64,000 bases of DNA from an uncultured Oscillospiraceae bacterium (GTDB lineage Bacteria; Bacillota; Clostridia; Oscillospirales; Ruminococcaceae). A model generated the notes under the pieces. The model saw only the letters and a program-made list of their open reading frames with translations. It ran no database searches and was not told the DNA's origin. Numbering within the stretch: the first letter of the stretch is position 1; each line of letters opens with the position of its first letter. The position numbers and the translations under genes are program-made. Positions 34,190 through 43,028 of the stretch are shown one piece after another. The stretch lies in contig CAKTCT010000002.1 of assembly GCA_934539585.1 (NCBI GenBank), positions 60,540 through 124,539 of the forward strand, in the 5' to 3' direction.

Positions 34190-35050
34190 ATGATTTTGAA
34201 CGAAACGTACCGGCTCCCCGGCGGCGCGGAGCTGCCAAAGGTGGGCCTGGGCGTCTGGATGATCCCCGACGGGGAGGCCTCCGGAGCGGTGAAGGCCGCC
34301 GTGGACCTGGGCTACCGGCACATCGACACGGCCCAGGCTTACGGCAACGAATCCGGCGTGGGCGAAGGCGTCCGGACCTGCGGCGTCCCCCGGGCGGAGC
34401 TTTTCGTCACCAGCAAGGTGGCGGCGGAGAATAAGACCTACGAATCCGCGGCCCGTTCCATTGACGAGAGCTTGAAAAAGACGGGCCTTGACTATCTGGA
34501 CATGATGCTGATCCACAGCCCCCAGCCCTGGGCGGAGTTCCGGGGAGAGCGGCGGTACTTCGCCGAGAACCGGGAGGTCTGGCGGGCCATGGAGGACGCT
34601 CTCCGGGCGGGAAAGGTCCGGGCCATCGGCGTTTCCAACTTCCTGGAGGACAACCTGCAAAGCCTTCTGGCGGACTGCACGGTGAAGCCTGCGGTGAACC
34701 AGGTCCTCTGCCATATTTCCAACACTCCCCTGGAGCTTCTGGCGTTCTGCAAGGAGCAGGGTATCCTCTGCGAAGCCTACTCGCCCATTGCCCACGGGGA
34801 GGCCCTGAAGAATCCGGCTGTGGCCGCCATGGCGGAAAAGTACGCCGTGACTCCGGCCCAGCTCTGCATCCGGTACGTTCTGCAGCTGGGGATGGTGGCT
34901 CTGCCCAAGACGGCCAATCCCGCCCATATGGCGGACAACGCCCGGGTGGACTTCCGGATTTCCGGGGCGGACATGGAGGTTTTGAAGCATCTGGAAAAGA
35001 TCAAGGACTACGGGGAGTTCAGCTTCTTCCCGGTATTCAGCGGAAAGTGA
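34190..35050 (+). CDS. Aldo/keto reductase
   Basis: This 286-residue (alpha/beta)8 barrel has a complete catalytic tetrad: D46, Y51 (HIDTAQAYGNE), K76 (TSKV) and H109 (MLIHSP). It reduces aldehydes or ketones with NADPH in the cytoplasm. The IGVSNF and LPKTANPAHMADN blocks are the expected substrate and NADP-binding parts. ATG 34190 follows AGGAGG with better spacing than the adjacent TTG. It heads an operon with the cupin/CMD fusion and a flavodoxin, an arrangement common in gut Clostridia for detoxifying or redox genes. Substrate unknown. Confidence 0.93.
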   Translation: MILNETYRLPGGAELPKVGLGVWMIPDGEASGAVKAAVDLGYRHIDTAQAYGNESGVGEGVRTCGVPRAELFVTSKVAAENKTYESAARSIDESLKKTGLDYLDMMLIHSPQPWAEFRGERRYFAENREVWRAMEDALRAGKVRAIGVSNFLEDNLQSLLADCTVKPAVNQVLCHISNTPLELLAFCKEQGILCEAYSPIAHGEALKNPAVAAMAEKYAVTPAQLCIRYVLQLGMVALPKTANPAHMADNARVDFRISGADMEVLKHLEKIKDYGEFSFFPVFSGK

Positions 35051-35060
35051 GGAATTCGTC

Positions 35061-35825
35061 ATGTCGGCAGTATTTGAAAAGCAGAATGTGTTCGGTCTGG
35101 GACAGCCCAACACGGCCTATGCCCGGTATTTTACGGGCAATTCCTACCTGAATCCCCTGACCAGAGCCGAGGATGGGGTACACCTGTCCAACGTCACCTT
35201 TGAGCCCGGGTGCCGGAACAACTGGCACATCCACCATGCGTCCTCCGGCGGCGGACAGCTGCTCATCTGCACCGCCGGGGAGGGCTGGTACGTGGAGGAG
35301 GGGAAGGAGCCCGTCTCCATGACCCCCGGCAGCGTGGTGGTGATCCCGGCCAATGTCCGCCACTGGCACGGCGCCAAAAAGGACGGGTGGTTCTCCCACA
35401 TCGCCATGGAAATTCCCGGCGCGGACGCCGGCACCGAGTGGTGCGAGCCGGTGTCCGACGAGGAGTACGGTCGTCTCCCCGGGGGCAAGGTCATCGAGAA
35501 GCAGACGGCGGGCCGGGCCGCTCTGGGGGATTTCGCCCCGAAATTTGCGGAGCTCAACGACGACGTGTTGTTCGGAGAGGTCTGGTCCCGGCAGGACCAG
35601 CTTTCTCCCCGGGACCGGAGCCTGCTGACGGTGGCGGCGCTGATGTCCGGTGGGATTCTGGACAGCTCCCTGAAATACCACATTTCCCACGCCAAGGAAA
35701 ACGGCGTCACCCGGGAGGAAATGGCCGAAGCTCTGACCCATCTGGCCTTCTACGCGGGCTGGCCCAAAGCCTGGGCCGCGTTCCGCATGGCCCTGGAGGT
35801 CTACGGGGAGGATGCGGCCAAATGA
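35061..35825 (+). CDS. Cupin - carboxymuconolactone decarboxylase fusion protein
   Basis: This 254-residue protein has an N-terminal cupin barrel (about residues 35-125; metal histidines in NNWHIHHA and VRHWHG) fused to a C-terminal CMD/AhpD-like helical domain (about residues 155-250; EVWSRQDQLSPRDRSLLTVAAL, then HISHAKENGVTREEMAEAL). Members of this family are usually near AKR and flavodoxin genes, as here. A cysteine pair of the AhpD peroxidase type is not evident, so peroxidase activity is doubtful. Start ATG 35061, ten bases after the reductase. Confidence 0.9.
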   Translation: MSAVFEKQNVFGLGQPNTAYARYFTGNSYLNPLTRAEDGVHLSNVTFEPGCRNNWHIHHASSGGGQLLICTAGEGWYVEEGKEPVSMTPGSVVVIPANVRHWHGAKKDGWFSHIAMEIPGADAGTEWCEPVSDEEYGRLPGGKVIEKQTAGRAALGDFAPKFAELNDDVLFGEVWSRQDQLSPRDRSLLTVAALMSGGILDSSLKYHISHAKENGVTREEMAEALTHLAFYAGWPKAWAAFRMALEVYGEDAAK

Positions 35826-36298
35826 AGACCCTCATCGTCTACTACTCCTTCGGCGGAAACACCCGGAAAATCGCCCGGATGCTCCAGGACCGGATAGGCG
35901 GCGACCTGGCGGAGATCGAAACCGCCGTGCCCTACACCGGGGACTACAACGCCGTGGTGGCCCAGGGGGAAAAGGAAATCCAGGAGGGGTACATGCCGGA
36001 GCTGAAGCCCCTGGACCTGGACGTTTCCGGCTACGACCGGATCATCCTGGGAACGCCGGTGTGGTGGTACACCTTCGCCCCGGCGGTAAAGACCTTCCTC
36101 CACGAAACGTCCTTGGCCGGAAAGGTCGTGTGGCCCTTCGCCACCAACGGCGGCTGGATCGGCCACACCTTCCGGGATGTGGAAGCCGCCTGTCCCGGCG
36201 CGGAGGTGAAGCCCGGCCTCAACCTGCGGTTCGACGGCCGCACCATGACCACCCCGGAGCGGGAGATCGACGCCTGGATTAAGAAAATCGGGAAATAA
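35822..36298 (+). CDS. Flavodoxin
   Basis: This 158-residue FMN protein has a phosphate-binding loop YYSFGGNTRKIA (about residues 7-18) and GTPVWWYTFAP near residue 78 for the isoalloxazine ring. It acts as a soluble low-potential electron carrier or a flavin reductase partner. Its ATG overlaps the stop codon of the fusion gene (ATGA), so it is translationally coupled. It is the last gene of the operon. Confidence 0.92.
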   Translation: MKTLIVYYSFGGNTRKIARMLQDRIGGDLAEIETAVPYTGDYNAVVAQGEKEIQEGYMPELKPLDLDVSGYDRIILGTPVWWYTFAPAVKTFLHETSLAGKVVWPFATNGGWIGHTFRDVEAACPGAEVKPGLNLRFDGRTMTTPEREIDAWIKKIGK

Positions 36299-36301
36299 GC
36301 G

Positions 36302-36334
36302 AAAGCCGTGCCCTCTTTGAAAGGCACGGCTTTT
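36302..36334. terminator. Bidirectional terminator
   Basis: AAGCCGTGCC (36303-36312) pairs with GGCACGGCTT, with T's following on the plus side and A's before it. It serves the flavodoxin operon and the convergent Dus gene. Confidence 0.88.
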
Positions 36335-36335
36335 C

Positions 36336-37304
36336 TTATCGCGTTCCCAGGGAGTCGATGAGGGTCTCCAGGTCCTCCATGGTCCGGAGGGAGCCGCAGG
36401 CCCCCCGGAATTTGGCGGCCCCGGGGATGCCTTTGATATAGTAGGCGGCGATTTTCCGGCTTTCCCGCATGCCGATGTACTCGCCCTTGTATTCCACCGT
36501 CAGGCGGATGTGGCGGCGCATGACCTCCAGCTTTTCCTCCAGGGAGGGGGGAGGAGGGACGGCACCGGTTTCCAGGTAAGCGGCGATCTCCCGGAACAGG
36601 AAGGGGTTCCCGTAGGTCCCCCGGCCCACCATGACCAGGTCGCAGCCGGTTTCCTTGTACATCCGGGCGGCGTCCTCTGCGGTGAGGATGTCGCCGTTGC
36701 CGATGACGGGGATGGAGACGGCCTCCTTCACCTGGCGGATGCAGTTCCAGTCGGCGGAGGGGCGGTACATCTGGCTCCGGGTCCGGCCGTGGACGGTGAC
36801 GGCGGCGGCCCCGGCCTTTTCCATGAGCCGGGCGAAGGGCACGGCGTTGACGGAGCTTTCGTCCCAGCCCCGGCGGAACTTCACCGTCACCGGAACGGTG
36901 CTGACGGCGACCACCGCCCGGACGATTTCGTAGGCCAGCTCCGGGGTCTTCATCAGGGCGGAGCCTGCGCCGGTGCTCACCACCTTGGGCACGGGGCAGC
37001 CCATGTTCAGGTCCAGGATGTCCGGGGAATAGCGGAGGGCGATCTCCGCGGCCCGGGCCATGGTCTCCGGCTCGCTGCCGAAAAGCTGGACGGCGGCGGG
37101 GCGCTCCTTGTCCGACAGGCGGAGGAGCTCCTCGGTTTTCCGGTCGGAGTAGGTCAGGGCCTTGGCGGAGGCCAGCTCGCCTACCGCATAGGCCGCGCCG
37201 AATTCCTTGCAGATTTCCCGGTAAGCCCGGTCCGCCACCGACGCCATAGGCGCCAGGGCCGCCGTCTTGGGGATGGTGACGTTTCCGATGGTCAGGGTGT
37301 TCAA
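36336..37304 (-). CDS. tRNA-dihydrouridine synthase (Dus)
   Basis: This 322-residue FMN enzyme reduces uridines in the tRNA D-loop with NADPH. Conserved Dus features are ALAPMASVADRAYR near residue 17, the active-site cysteine in NMGCPVPKVVSTGAG (about residue 100), VTVHGRTRSQMY near residue 165, and IGNGDI near residue 195. The start is TTG 37304, eight bases or so after AGGAGG; a TTG 33 bases upstream has no ribosome binding site. It stands alone, divergent from polA. The exact Dus subtype (DusB-like) is not assigned. Confidence 0.92.
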   Translation of the reverse strand: MNTLTIGNVTIPKTAALAPMASVADRAYREICKEFGAAYAVGELASAKALTYSDRKTEELLRLSDKERPAAVQLFGSEPETMARAAEIALRYSPDILDLNMGCPVPKVVSTGAGSALMKTPELAYEIVRAVVAVSTVPVTVKFRRGWDESSVNAVPFARLMEKAGAAAVTVHGRTRSQMYRPSADWNCIRQVKEAVSIPVIGNGDILTAEDAARMYKETGCDLVMVGRGTYGNPFLFREIAAYLETGAVPPPPSLEEKLEVMRRHIRLTVEYKGEYIGMRESRKIAAYYIKGIPGAAKFRGACGSLRTMEDLETLIDSLGTR

Positions 37305-37329
37305 AAAGCCGCCTCCTAGAGAATTATCG

Positions 37330-37358
37330 TTGAACAACGGGCAAAGCTATGGTATAAT
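37330..37358 (+). promoter_or_regulatory. Promoter of polA
   Basis: TTGAAC (37330-37335) and TATAAT (37353-37358) have 17-bp spacing, 113 bases before the polA start. Confidence 0.75.
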
Positions 37359-37470
37359 TAAAATGGTTCCAGGCAAATCTGCGGCTGTCCGCAGCAAGCC
37401 GTTCCGTTTTATTATACCGGTATCCTCCCGGCCCGTCAAGTGCCGGAGTTCAATGAAAAGGACCCTTGCC

Positions 37471-40029
37471 ATGAAAATTCTTGCCATCGACTTCAACTCC
37501 CTGATGAACCGGTCGTTTTACGCCATCCGCCACCTCTCCAACCGGGAGGGCTTCGAGACCAACGCCCTGTTCGGCTTCACCAAGACCTACCTGAAGCTCC
37601 TTGCCGCCCATTCCCCTGACGTGGTGGTGGCGGCCTACGACCTGCGGGCCCCTACCTTCCGCCACAAGCTCTACGACACCTATAAGGGCACCCGTTCCCC
37701 CATGCCCGAGGAGCTCCGGCCCCAGATGCCCGTGGGCCGGGAGTTCGTGGACCTGGCCGGAGGCACCGTCATCGGCGTCGAGGGCTACGAGGCCGACGAC
37801 ATCCTGGGCACCGTGGCCCGCTACGCCGACGAGCACCCCGGGACCGCCTGCGTGATTGCCACCGGCGACCGGGACTCTCTGCAGCTGGTGTCCGGGGCCG
37901 TCACCGTCAGCCTGGCCACCAACAAGGGCGACGTGCTGTACACCCCGGAGACCGTCCGGGAGCAGTACGGCCTGGAGCCCCGGCAGCTCATCGAGGTCAA
38001 ATCCCTCATGGGGGACACCTCCGACAACATCCCCGGGGTCAAGGGCATCGGGGAAAAGACCGCCCTGTCCCTGATCCAGCAAAACCACGACTTGCAGAAC
38101 ATCCTGGACCACCTGGAGGACATCCCGGCCACTCCCCGGATCAAAAAGCTCATCGCCGAGCACCGGGAGGACGCCCTTTTGAGCCGGAAGCTGGGGGAAA
38201 TCGACCGAAACGTCCCCATGGATTTCGACCCGGAGCAGCTGGCCCAAAAAAAGCCCCGGGAGCCGGAATTGGAGGCTCTGCTTCGGAAATACGAGTTGAC
38301 CTCCGTCCTTGGCTCCTTTGGCTTCCCAAAAGAGGAGCAGCTGACCCTGGAGGCGTCTCCGGCTCCGTCGGCTGCGGTGGCGGAGAATCCCGGCGCGGAA
38401 GAGCTGTTTGCCGCTCTGCGGGAGTACGGCCGGGTTCCCTTCCTCCTGGAAACGGAGGGCGGGGCGCTGAAAGCCCTCCGCGTCTGCACCGGCAAGGACT
38501 CCGGGGCGGTGTGTACCGAAAATCTGGAGGCGCTTTTCGCCGGACTCCTGGCCCTGGACCTGCCTAGGATCACCTTTGACGCCAAGCCCGTCTACCACGC
38601 CGCCATGGAGCGGGGCATCGACCCGGGAATTCTGGAGGACGTGAAGCTCCAGGCGTACCTGCTGAGCAACTCCGACAAAACCTACTCCATCCCGGAGCTG
38701 ATCCACGCCTACCTCCCGGCGGCCCCGGACTTTCCTTCGGAGTTCCAGGAGACGGCGGCGGTGCCCCTGCTTTTCGACGCCATGACCGCCATCCTGAAGG
38801 AGCGGGACATGACCTTCGTTTACGAGGAAATCGAACGGCCCCTCTGCCCGGTGCTGGCCTCCATGGAGCGGGAGGGCGTTCTCATCGACCGTCAGGGCGT
38901 CAGCGACTTCGGCGACCTGTTAAGCGCCAGCATCGAGGACCTGAAAACCCAGCTGGTAGAGCTGGCGGGACAGCCATTCAACCCCAACTCCCCGGCCCAC
39001 CTGTCGGAAATTCTCTTTAACAAGCTGGGGCTCCCCAAGGGGAAAAAGACCAAGACCGGCTACTCCACCGACGTGGACGTCCTGGAAAAGCTCATCCCCT
39101 ACCACCCCATCGCCGGGAAAATTCTGGAGTACCGGCAGCTTTCCAAACTCTACAACACCTATGTGATCGGGCTGCAGAAGTGCGTCCGGGCCGACGGGCG
39201 TATCCACTCCACCTTCAACCAGACCGAGACCCGCACCGGCCGCATCAGCTCCTCGGACCCCAACGTCCAGAACATCCCCGTCCGCACCGCTTTGGGGGCG
39301 GAGATGCGGAAGTTCTTCGTGGCGAAGGAGGGCTGCACCCTGGTGGACGCCGACTACTCCCAGATCGAGCTGCGGGTCCTGGCCGCCGTGTCCGGGGACG
39401 CCCACATGATCGAAGCCTTCCGCCAGGGCGCGGACATCCACCGGATGACCGCCTCCCAGGTGTTCCACGTCCCCTTTGAGGAGGTGCCGCCGGAACTGCG
39501 GAGCCGGTCCAAGGCCATCAATTTCGGCATCGTTTACGGCATTTCCGCCTACTCCCTGTCCCAGGACATCCATGTCACCGTCCGGGAGGCTCAGCAGTAC
39601 ATCAACGACTACCTGAAAACCTACTCCGGCGTGGCGGACTACATGAAAAACTCCGTGGAAAAGGCAAGGGCGGACGGCTATGTGGAGACCATCTTCCATC
39701 GGCCCCGGTTCCTTCCGGATATCCATTCCCAAAAACCGGCTCTGCGGGGCTTCTCTGAACGGGTGGCCATGAACATGCCCATTCAGGGCACCGCCGCCGA
39801 TATCATCAAGCTGGCTATGATCCGGGTGGCCCGGCGGCTGAAGGCCGAGGGAATGGATTCCCGGCTGATTTTGCAGGTCCACGATGAGCTCATTGTGGAG
39901 GCGCCTCTGGCCGAGGCGGACCGGGCGGCGGAGATCGTCCGGGAGGAAATGGAGCACGCCGTCAGCCTGGCTGTGGAGATGAAGGCCGACGTCCACCAGG
40001 GCAGGACCTGGTACGCCGCCAAGGGATGA
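37471..40029 (+). CDS. polA: DNA polymerase I
   Basis: This 852-residue protein has an N-terminal 5'-3' exonuclease domain (about 1-285; YKGTRSPMPEELRPQ, EADDILGT, KGIGEKTA), a degenerate 3'-5' exonuclease domain (about 300-470; the usual D-x-E and Y-x3-D metal residues are not evident), and a complete polymerase domain: DYSQIELRVLA (motif A), RSKAINFGIVYGIS (O-helix), and QVHDELIVEAP (motif C). It fills repair gaps and removes Okazaki primers. The start ATG 37471 is favoured over an in-frame ATG 18 bases upstream by AAAAGGACC. Its stop overlaps the next gene by four bases. Confidence 0.95.
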   Translation: MKILAIDFNSLMNRSFYAIRHLSNREGFETNALFGFTKTYLKLLAAHSPDVVVAAYDLRAPTFRHKLYDTYKGTRSPMPEELRPQMPVGREFVDLAGGTVIGVEGYEADDILGTVARYADEHPGTACVIATGDRDSLQLVSGAVTVSLATNKGDVLYTPETVREQYGLEPRQLIEVKSLMGDTSDNIPGVKGIGEKTALSLIQQNHDLQNILDHLEDIPATPRIKKLIAEHREDALLSRKLGEIDRNVPMDFDPEQLAQKKPREPELEALLRKYELTSVLGSFGFPKEEQLTLEASPAPSAAVAENPGAEELFAALREYGRVPFLLETEGGALKALRVCTGKDSGAVCTENLEALFAGLLALDLPRITFDAKPVYHAAMERGIDPGILEDVKLQAYLLSNSDKTYSIPELIHAYLPAAPDFPSEFQETAAVPLLFDAMTAILKERDMTFVYEEIERPLCPVLASMEREGVLIDRQGVSDFGDLLSASIEDLKTQLVELAGQPFNPNSPAHLSEILFNKLGLPKGKKTKTGYSTDVDVLEKLIPYHPIAGKILEYRQLSKLYNTYVIGLQKCVRADGRIHSTFNQTETRTGRISSSDPNVQNIPVRTALGAEMRKFFVAKEGCTLVDADYSQIELRVLAAVSGDAHMIEAFRQGADIHRMTASQVFHVPFEEVPPELRSRSKAINFGIVYGISAYSLSQDIHVTVREAQQYINDYLKTYSGVADYMKNSVEKARADGYVETIFHRPRFLPDIHSQKPALRGFSERVAMNMPIQGTAADIIKLAMIRVARRLKAEGMDSRLILQVHDELIVEAPLAEADRAAEIVREEMEHAVSLAVEMKADVHQGRTWYAAKG

Positions 40030-40487
40030 CCCCGGAGAAAACCGCCCGGCTCCCCCGGAGGGAGCTGGCCGCGGCCCTGGACCTCTGCCGGCGGAGCTTC
40101 CCGGACTCCGGCGCGGCTGACGGTCCGGAGGGGGAGGCGGCCTTCCGGGCGTTTCTGGATTTTGAGCAAATGGACCGGGCGGTCCGCTCCGGGCTGCTGG
40201 AATTCTACGGCCACTGGACCCGGGGCGTTCTGGACGGCGTGGCCGCCCTGCGGGAGGGGAGCCATATCGCCCTCCTTTTCGTGGACCGGGACTGCCGGGG
40301 CCGGGGGATCGGCTCCGGACTGCTCCGGGCCATGGCCCGGCCGGGGCTTACCGTCAACGCCTCCCCGGCGGGAGCGGGGTTTTACGAGGCCCAGGGCTTC
40401 CGCCGCCTTTCGGAGGAGCGCCGGGCCGGCGGCCTGCGGTCCACGCCGATGATTCTGGAAGGAGATGCTCCCCATGCTGGACATTGA
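40026..40487 (+). CDS. GNAT-family N-acetyltransferase
   Basis: This 153-residue protein has the acetyl-CoA pyrophosphate loop DRDCRGRGIGSGLL near residue 88, and FYEAQGF near residue 117. The ATG overlaps the polA stop codon (ATGA), and its end overlaps the next gene by 14 bases, so it is coupled on both sides. The acceptor substrate is unknown. Confidence 0.85.
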   Translation: MTPEKTARLPRRELAAALDLCRRSFPDSGAADGPEGEAAFRAFLDFEQMDRAVRSGLLEFYGHWTRGVLDGVAALREGSHIALLFVDRDCRGRGIGSGLLRAMARPGLTVNASPAGAGFYEAQGFRRLSEERRAGGLRSTPMILEGDAPHAGH

Positions 40488-40923
40488 ACCTCTGACGGAG
40501 GAATCCGTTCCCGCCATCGGGGCCCTGGAAGCCCTCTGCTTCCCCGACCCCTGGAGCCAAAAGGGCCTCCGGGACACCCTCCGGGAGGACTGCGCCTGCT
40601 TTTTCGGGGCCTGGAGCGGGGGGACCCTCTGCGGCTATGTCAACGCTACCTGGGTCCTGGACGAGATGAATATCAACCGCATCTGCACTCACCCGGCCTT
40701 CCGGCGGCAGGGGGCGGCACGGGCGCTTTTCGCCGCGCTGGACGATTTCTGCCGGAGACGGGGCATCACCCGGTTTTTCCTGGAGGTCCGGGAAAGCAAC
40801 GCCGCCGCCCAGGCCCTGTACCGGAGCCTTGGCTTCACCGAAACGGGCCGCCGCCCGAATTTTTACGAAAATCCCGCCGAAGGAGCGGTGCTCATGGCCC
40901 GCATCCTTCCGGAACAGGAATAA
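40474..40923 (+). CDS. rimI: RimI-like ribosomal-protein alanine N-acetyltransferase
   Basis: This 149-residue GNAT protein fits RimI: LEALCFPDPWSQKGLRDTL near the N-terminus, INRICTHPAFRRQGAARALF for acetyl-CoA near residue 75, and LEVRESNAAAQALYRSLGF near residue 107. RimI acetylates the N-terminus of ribosomal protein S18 in E. coli. It is encoded just before tsaD, the usual bacterial pairing. The ATG at 40474 is preferred over 40465, which sits directly on its GGAAGGAG site. Confidence 0.9.
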   Translation: MLDIEPLTEESVPAIGALEALCFPDPWSQKGLRDTLREDCACFFGAWSGGTLCGYVNATWVLDEMNINRICTHPAFRRQGAARALFAALDDFCRRRGITRFFLEVRESNAAAQALYRSLGFTETGRRPNFYENPAEGAVLMARILPEQE

Positions 40924-40936
40924 AGGAGACTTCCCA

Positions 40937-41953
40937 TTGGAACGAGACGTAACGATACTGGCAATTGAAAGCTCCTGCGATGAGACCGCCGCCGCCGTGG
41001 TGGTCAACGGCCGGGAGGTGCGGTCCTCCATCGTGGCCTCCCAGGTGGAGGAGCACCGGAAATACGGCGGCGTGGTGCCGGAGATTGCCTCCCGTCGTCA
41101 CTGCGAAAACATCTGCTGGGTGGTGGAGGGCGCCATGCAGGAGGCGGGGCTGACCTTTGCCGATTTGGATGCCATTGCCGTCACCTATGCGCCGGGGCTT
41201 ATTGGGGCGCTGCTGGTAGGGGTCAACTATGCCAAGGGGCTGTCTATGGCCACGAAAAAGCCACTGGTGCCCACTCACCACATCCGCTCCCACATCGCCG
41301 CCAACTACATCGCCCACCCGGACCTGGAGCCGCCCTTCCTCTGCATGGTGGCCTCCGGAGGACACAGCCACATCATCGAGGTGCTGGACTACACCCATTT
41401 CCGGGTCATCGGCCGCACCCGGGACGATGCGGCGGGAGAAGCCTTCGACAAGGCCGCCCGGGCCATGGGCTATCCCTATCCCGGCGGCGTGTCCATCGAC
41501 AGAGCCGCCCAGCGGGGGAACCCCAAGGCGTATCCGCTGCCCCACCCCCGGGTGGACGGCAGCCCCTACGATTTCAGCTTTTCCGGCCTGAAAACCGCCG
41601 TGCTCAACACCCTGAACCACGCCGCCCAGAAGGGGGAGGAGGTCAACCGGGACGACCTCTGCGCCTCCTTCCAGCAGACGGTCTGCGACCTCATCGCCGG
41701 GAAGCTCATGCTGGCGGCGGAGGAGACCGGCCACAAAAAGATCGTCTTCGCCGGAGGCGTTTCCGCCAACTCCGGCCTCCGGGCCCGGCTGACGGCGGAG
41801 TGCCGGAAGCGGGGGTATTCCTTCTACGTCCCGCCCCTGGACCTTTGCGGGGACAATGCCGCCATGGTAGGGGCCCAGGGCTATTACGAGTTTCTGGCCG
41901 GGAATGTCGCCGGTCTGGACTTAAACGCCGTGGCCAGCCTTTCTATTGAGTAA
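40937..41953 (+). CDS. tsaD: TsaD, tRNA threonylcarbamoyladenosine transferase subunit
   Basis: This 338-residue ASKHA-fold protein of the Kae1/TsaD family transfers the threonylcarbamoyl group to A37 of tRNAs reading ANN codons. It shows ILAIESSCDET at the start, the metal-binding H-H-I-R-S-H block near residue 110, VASGGHSH near 134, DFSFSGLKTAV near 215, and FAGGVSANSGLR near 270. The start is TTG 40937, eight bases after AAAGGAGAC. The arginine in the HHIRSH block replaces the acidic residue often seen there, but both histidines are kept. Partner genes tsaB/tsaE are not in this window. Confidence 0.95.
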   Translation: MERDVTILAIESSCDETAAAVVVNGREVRSSIVASQVEEHRKYGGVVPEIASRRHCENICWVVEGAMQEAGLTFADLDAIAVTYAPGLIGALLVGVNYAKGLSMATKKPLVPTHHIRSHIAANYIAHPDLEPPFLCMVASGGHSHIIEVLDYTHFRVIGRTRDDAAGEAFDKAARAMGYPYPGGVSIDRAAQRGNPKAYPLPHPRVDGSPYDFSFSGLKTAVLNTLNHAAQKGEEVNRDDLCASFQQTVCDLIAGKLMLAAEETGHKKIVFAGGVSANSGLRARLTAECRKRGYSFYVPPLDLCGDNAAMVGAQGYYEFLAGNVAGLDLNAVASLSIE

Positions 41954-41984
41954 GGCGGGCCCCACAACCGAAAGGAGAATCGCC

Positions 41985-42392
41985 ATGCGAGCCTTTAAGC
42001 CGCTGCTGTCCGTATTGCTCTGCCTGGTCCTTTTCGCCGGATGCGGCGGAAAAAGCGGTCCGGCGGAGCAACTGGCCCGGGACCTTGAGGACCGGGGGTT
42101 CCGCGTTTCCGTGACCCGGGACGTTTCGCCTGCGGAGATGGGCCCGGCTCTGGGCGACAGCCGCATCGACCTGCTGAAGCTGGACGGGGAGCCCCGGATG
42201 GCCGTTTACGTCTTCTCCACTGCTGAGGAGCGGGACCAGGGCGTGGCCGACTGGGAAGGATATGCCGCGCTCGCCTTGTTTGCGGAGGACGGCCTCCCCC
42301 ATCTGTTCACGGAGGACACCTGCCTGCTGATTTACTACGGCGTCGATGAGGACCTGCTGGCGGCCCTCTCGGAGCTCTGGCAGCCGGTGTAA
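41985..42392 (+). CDS. Small lipoprotein of unknown function
   Basis: This 135-residue protein has a type II signal peptide with lipobox FAGC (C20). The mature ~115 residues, beginning GGKSGPAEQLARDLEDRG, show no motif I recognise; a mixed alpha/beta fold is likely. AAAGGAG precedes ATG 41985. It lies between tsaD and the ComEA-like gene, co-oriented with short gaps. It might be an envelope protein co-expressed with housekeeping genes; the function is unknown. Confidence 0.75.
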   Translation: MRAFKPLLSVLLCLVLFAGCGGKSGPAEQLARDLEDRGFRVSVTRDVSPAEMGPALGDSRIDLLKLDGEPRMAVYVFSTAEERDQGVADWEGYAALALFAEDGLPHLFTEDTCLLIYYGVDEDLLAALSELWQPV

Positions 42393-42403
42393 GGGGGAGT
42401 TCC

Positions 42404-42796
42404 ATGCCGTCTGAGAAAACCGTCACCGTCGTGCTCCTGGGGATCGCTGCGGCGGGGCTTCTGGCCGTCACCGGCTACAACCTCTGGATCGCGCCGCCGG
42501 CCCAGGGCCTGGAGGCGGTCCGCCTGGAGGAACCCGCCGGGGAAAGCAGCTGGTTCGCGGAGCTGGATGCGCCGGTGGTCCCCGACGCGGAGCATCCCCT
42601 GGACTTAAACGCCGCCGACGAGGAGGAACTGGCCCTCCTTCCCGGCATCGGGGAGACCCTGGCCGGGCGCATCGCGGCCTACCGGGAGGAGCACGGCCCC
42701 TTTTCCGCGCCGGAGGACCTTCTTCTGGTGGAGGGCATCGGCGAAAAGACCTTTGCCGGTCTCCGGGACCGGGTGACAGTGGGTTCACCGGAGTGA
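42404..42796 (+). CDS. ComEA-like helix-hairpin-helix DNA-binding protein
   Basis: This 130-residue protein has one N-terminal membrane segment (about residues 7-27) and a C-terminal tandem helix-hairpin-helix domain: LDLNAADEEELALLPGIGETLAGRI and LLLVEGIGEKTFAGLRDRV. This is the layout of ComEA, the membrane-bound DNA receptor for transformation, though the linker is short. Family relatives also take part in other DNA-binding roles. No other com genes are near. It lies 11 bases after the lipoprotein gene. Confidence 0.85.
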   Translation: MPSEKTVTVVLLGIAAAGLLAVTGYNLWIAPPAQGLEAVRLEEPAGESSWFAELDAPVVPDAEHPLDLNAADEEELALLPGIGETLAGRIAAYREEHGPFSAPEDLLLVEGIGEKTFAGLRDRVTVGSPE

Positions 42797-42824
42797 ACAA
42801 TTTGTAAAATCTGGTCGGAATCCC

Positions 42825-42854
42825 TTGACGGGCCCCGGAACCTCTTGGTATAAT
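42825..42854 (+). promoter_or_regulatory. Promoter of the P-type ATPase leader
   Basis: TTGACG (42825-42830) and TATAAT (42849-42854) have 18-bp spacing and lead into the riboswitch-like leader. Confidence 0.8.
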
Positions 42855-42856
42855 GG

Positions 42857-42965
42857 TCCCGTAATGAGGGAGTAATTCGCGCGCTTCGGTGCGTGGCAAC
42901 ATCAACATACATGACTGCTTTGGCAGTCTGGTTTGCCGGAAAGAATGAGACTCATGTACAGTGTC
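42857..42965 (+). promoter_or_regulatory. yybP-ykoY (Mn2+-type) riboswitch
   Basis: The leader has the expected parts of this class: a GAGGGAGTAAT start, a GCGCGCTTCGGTGCGT hairpin, an ACATCAACATACATGACTGC arm with its closing GCAGTC, and a 3' block TTTGCCGGAAAG...GAGACTCATGTAC that pairs back. The aptamer binds Mn2+ in studied members and controls cation exporters and P-type ATPases. Here it stands directly before a P-type cation ATPase and overlaps a terminator, the known off-switch arrangement. Confidence 0.8.
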
Positions 42966-42987
42966 CATACTGTGCATGAGTCTTTTT
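42948..42987 (+). terminator. Riboswitch-linked terminator
   Basis: AGACTCATGTACAGT (42948-42962) pairs with ACTGTGCATGAGTCT (42969-42983; one mismatch) and is followed by T-runs. Its 5' arm is also needed for the riboswitch fold, so metal binding can prevent termination. Confidence 0.88.
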
Positions 42988-43028
42988 GTTTTTGTGTAAG
43001 CCTTTACGGAAAGGAATGGAGAAATCCC

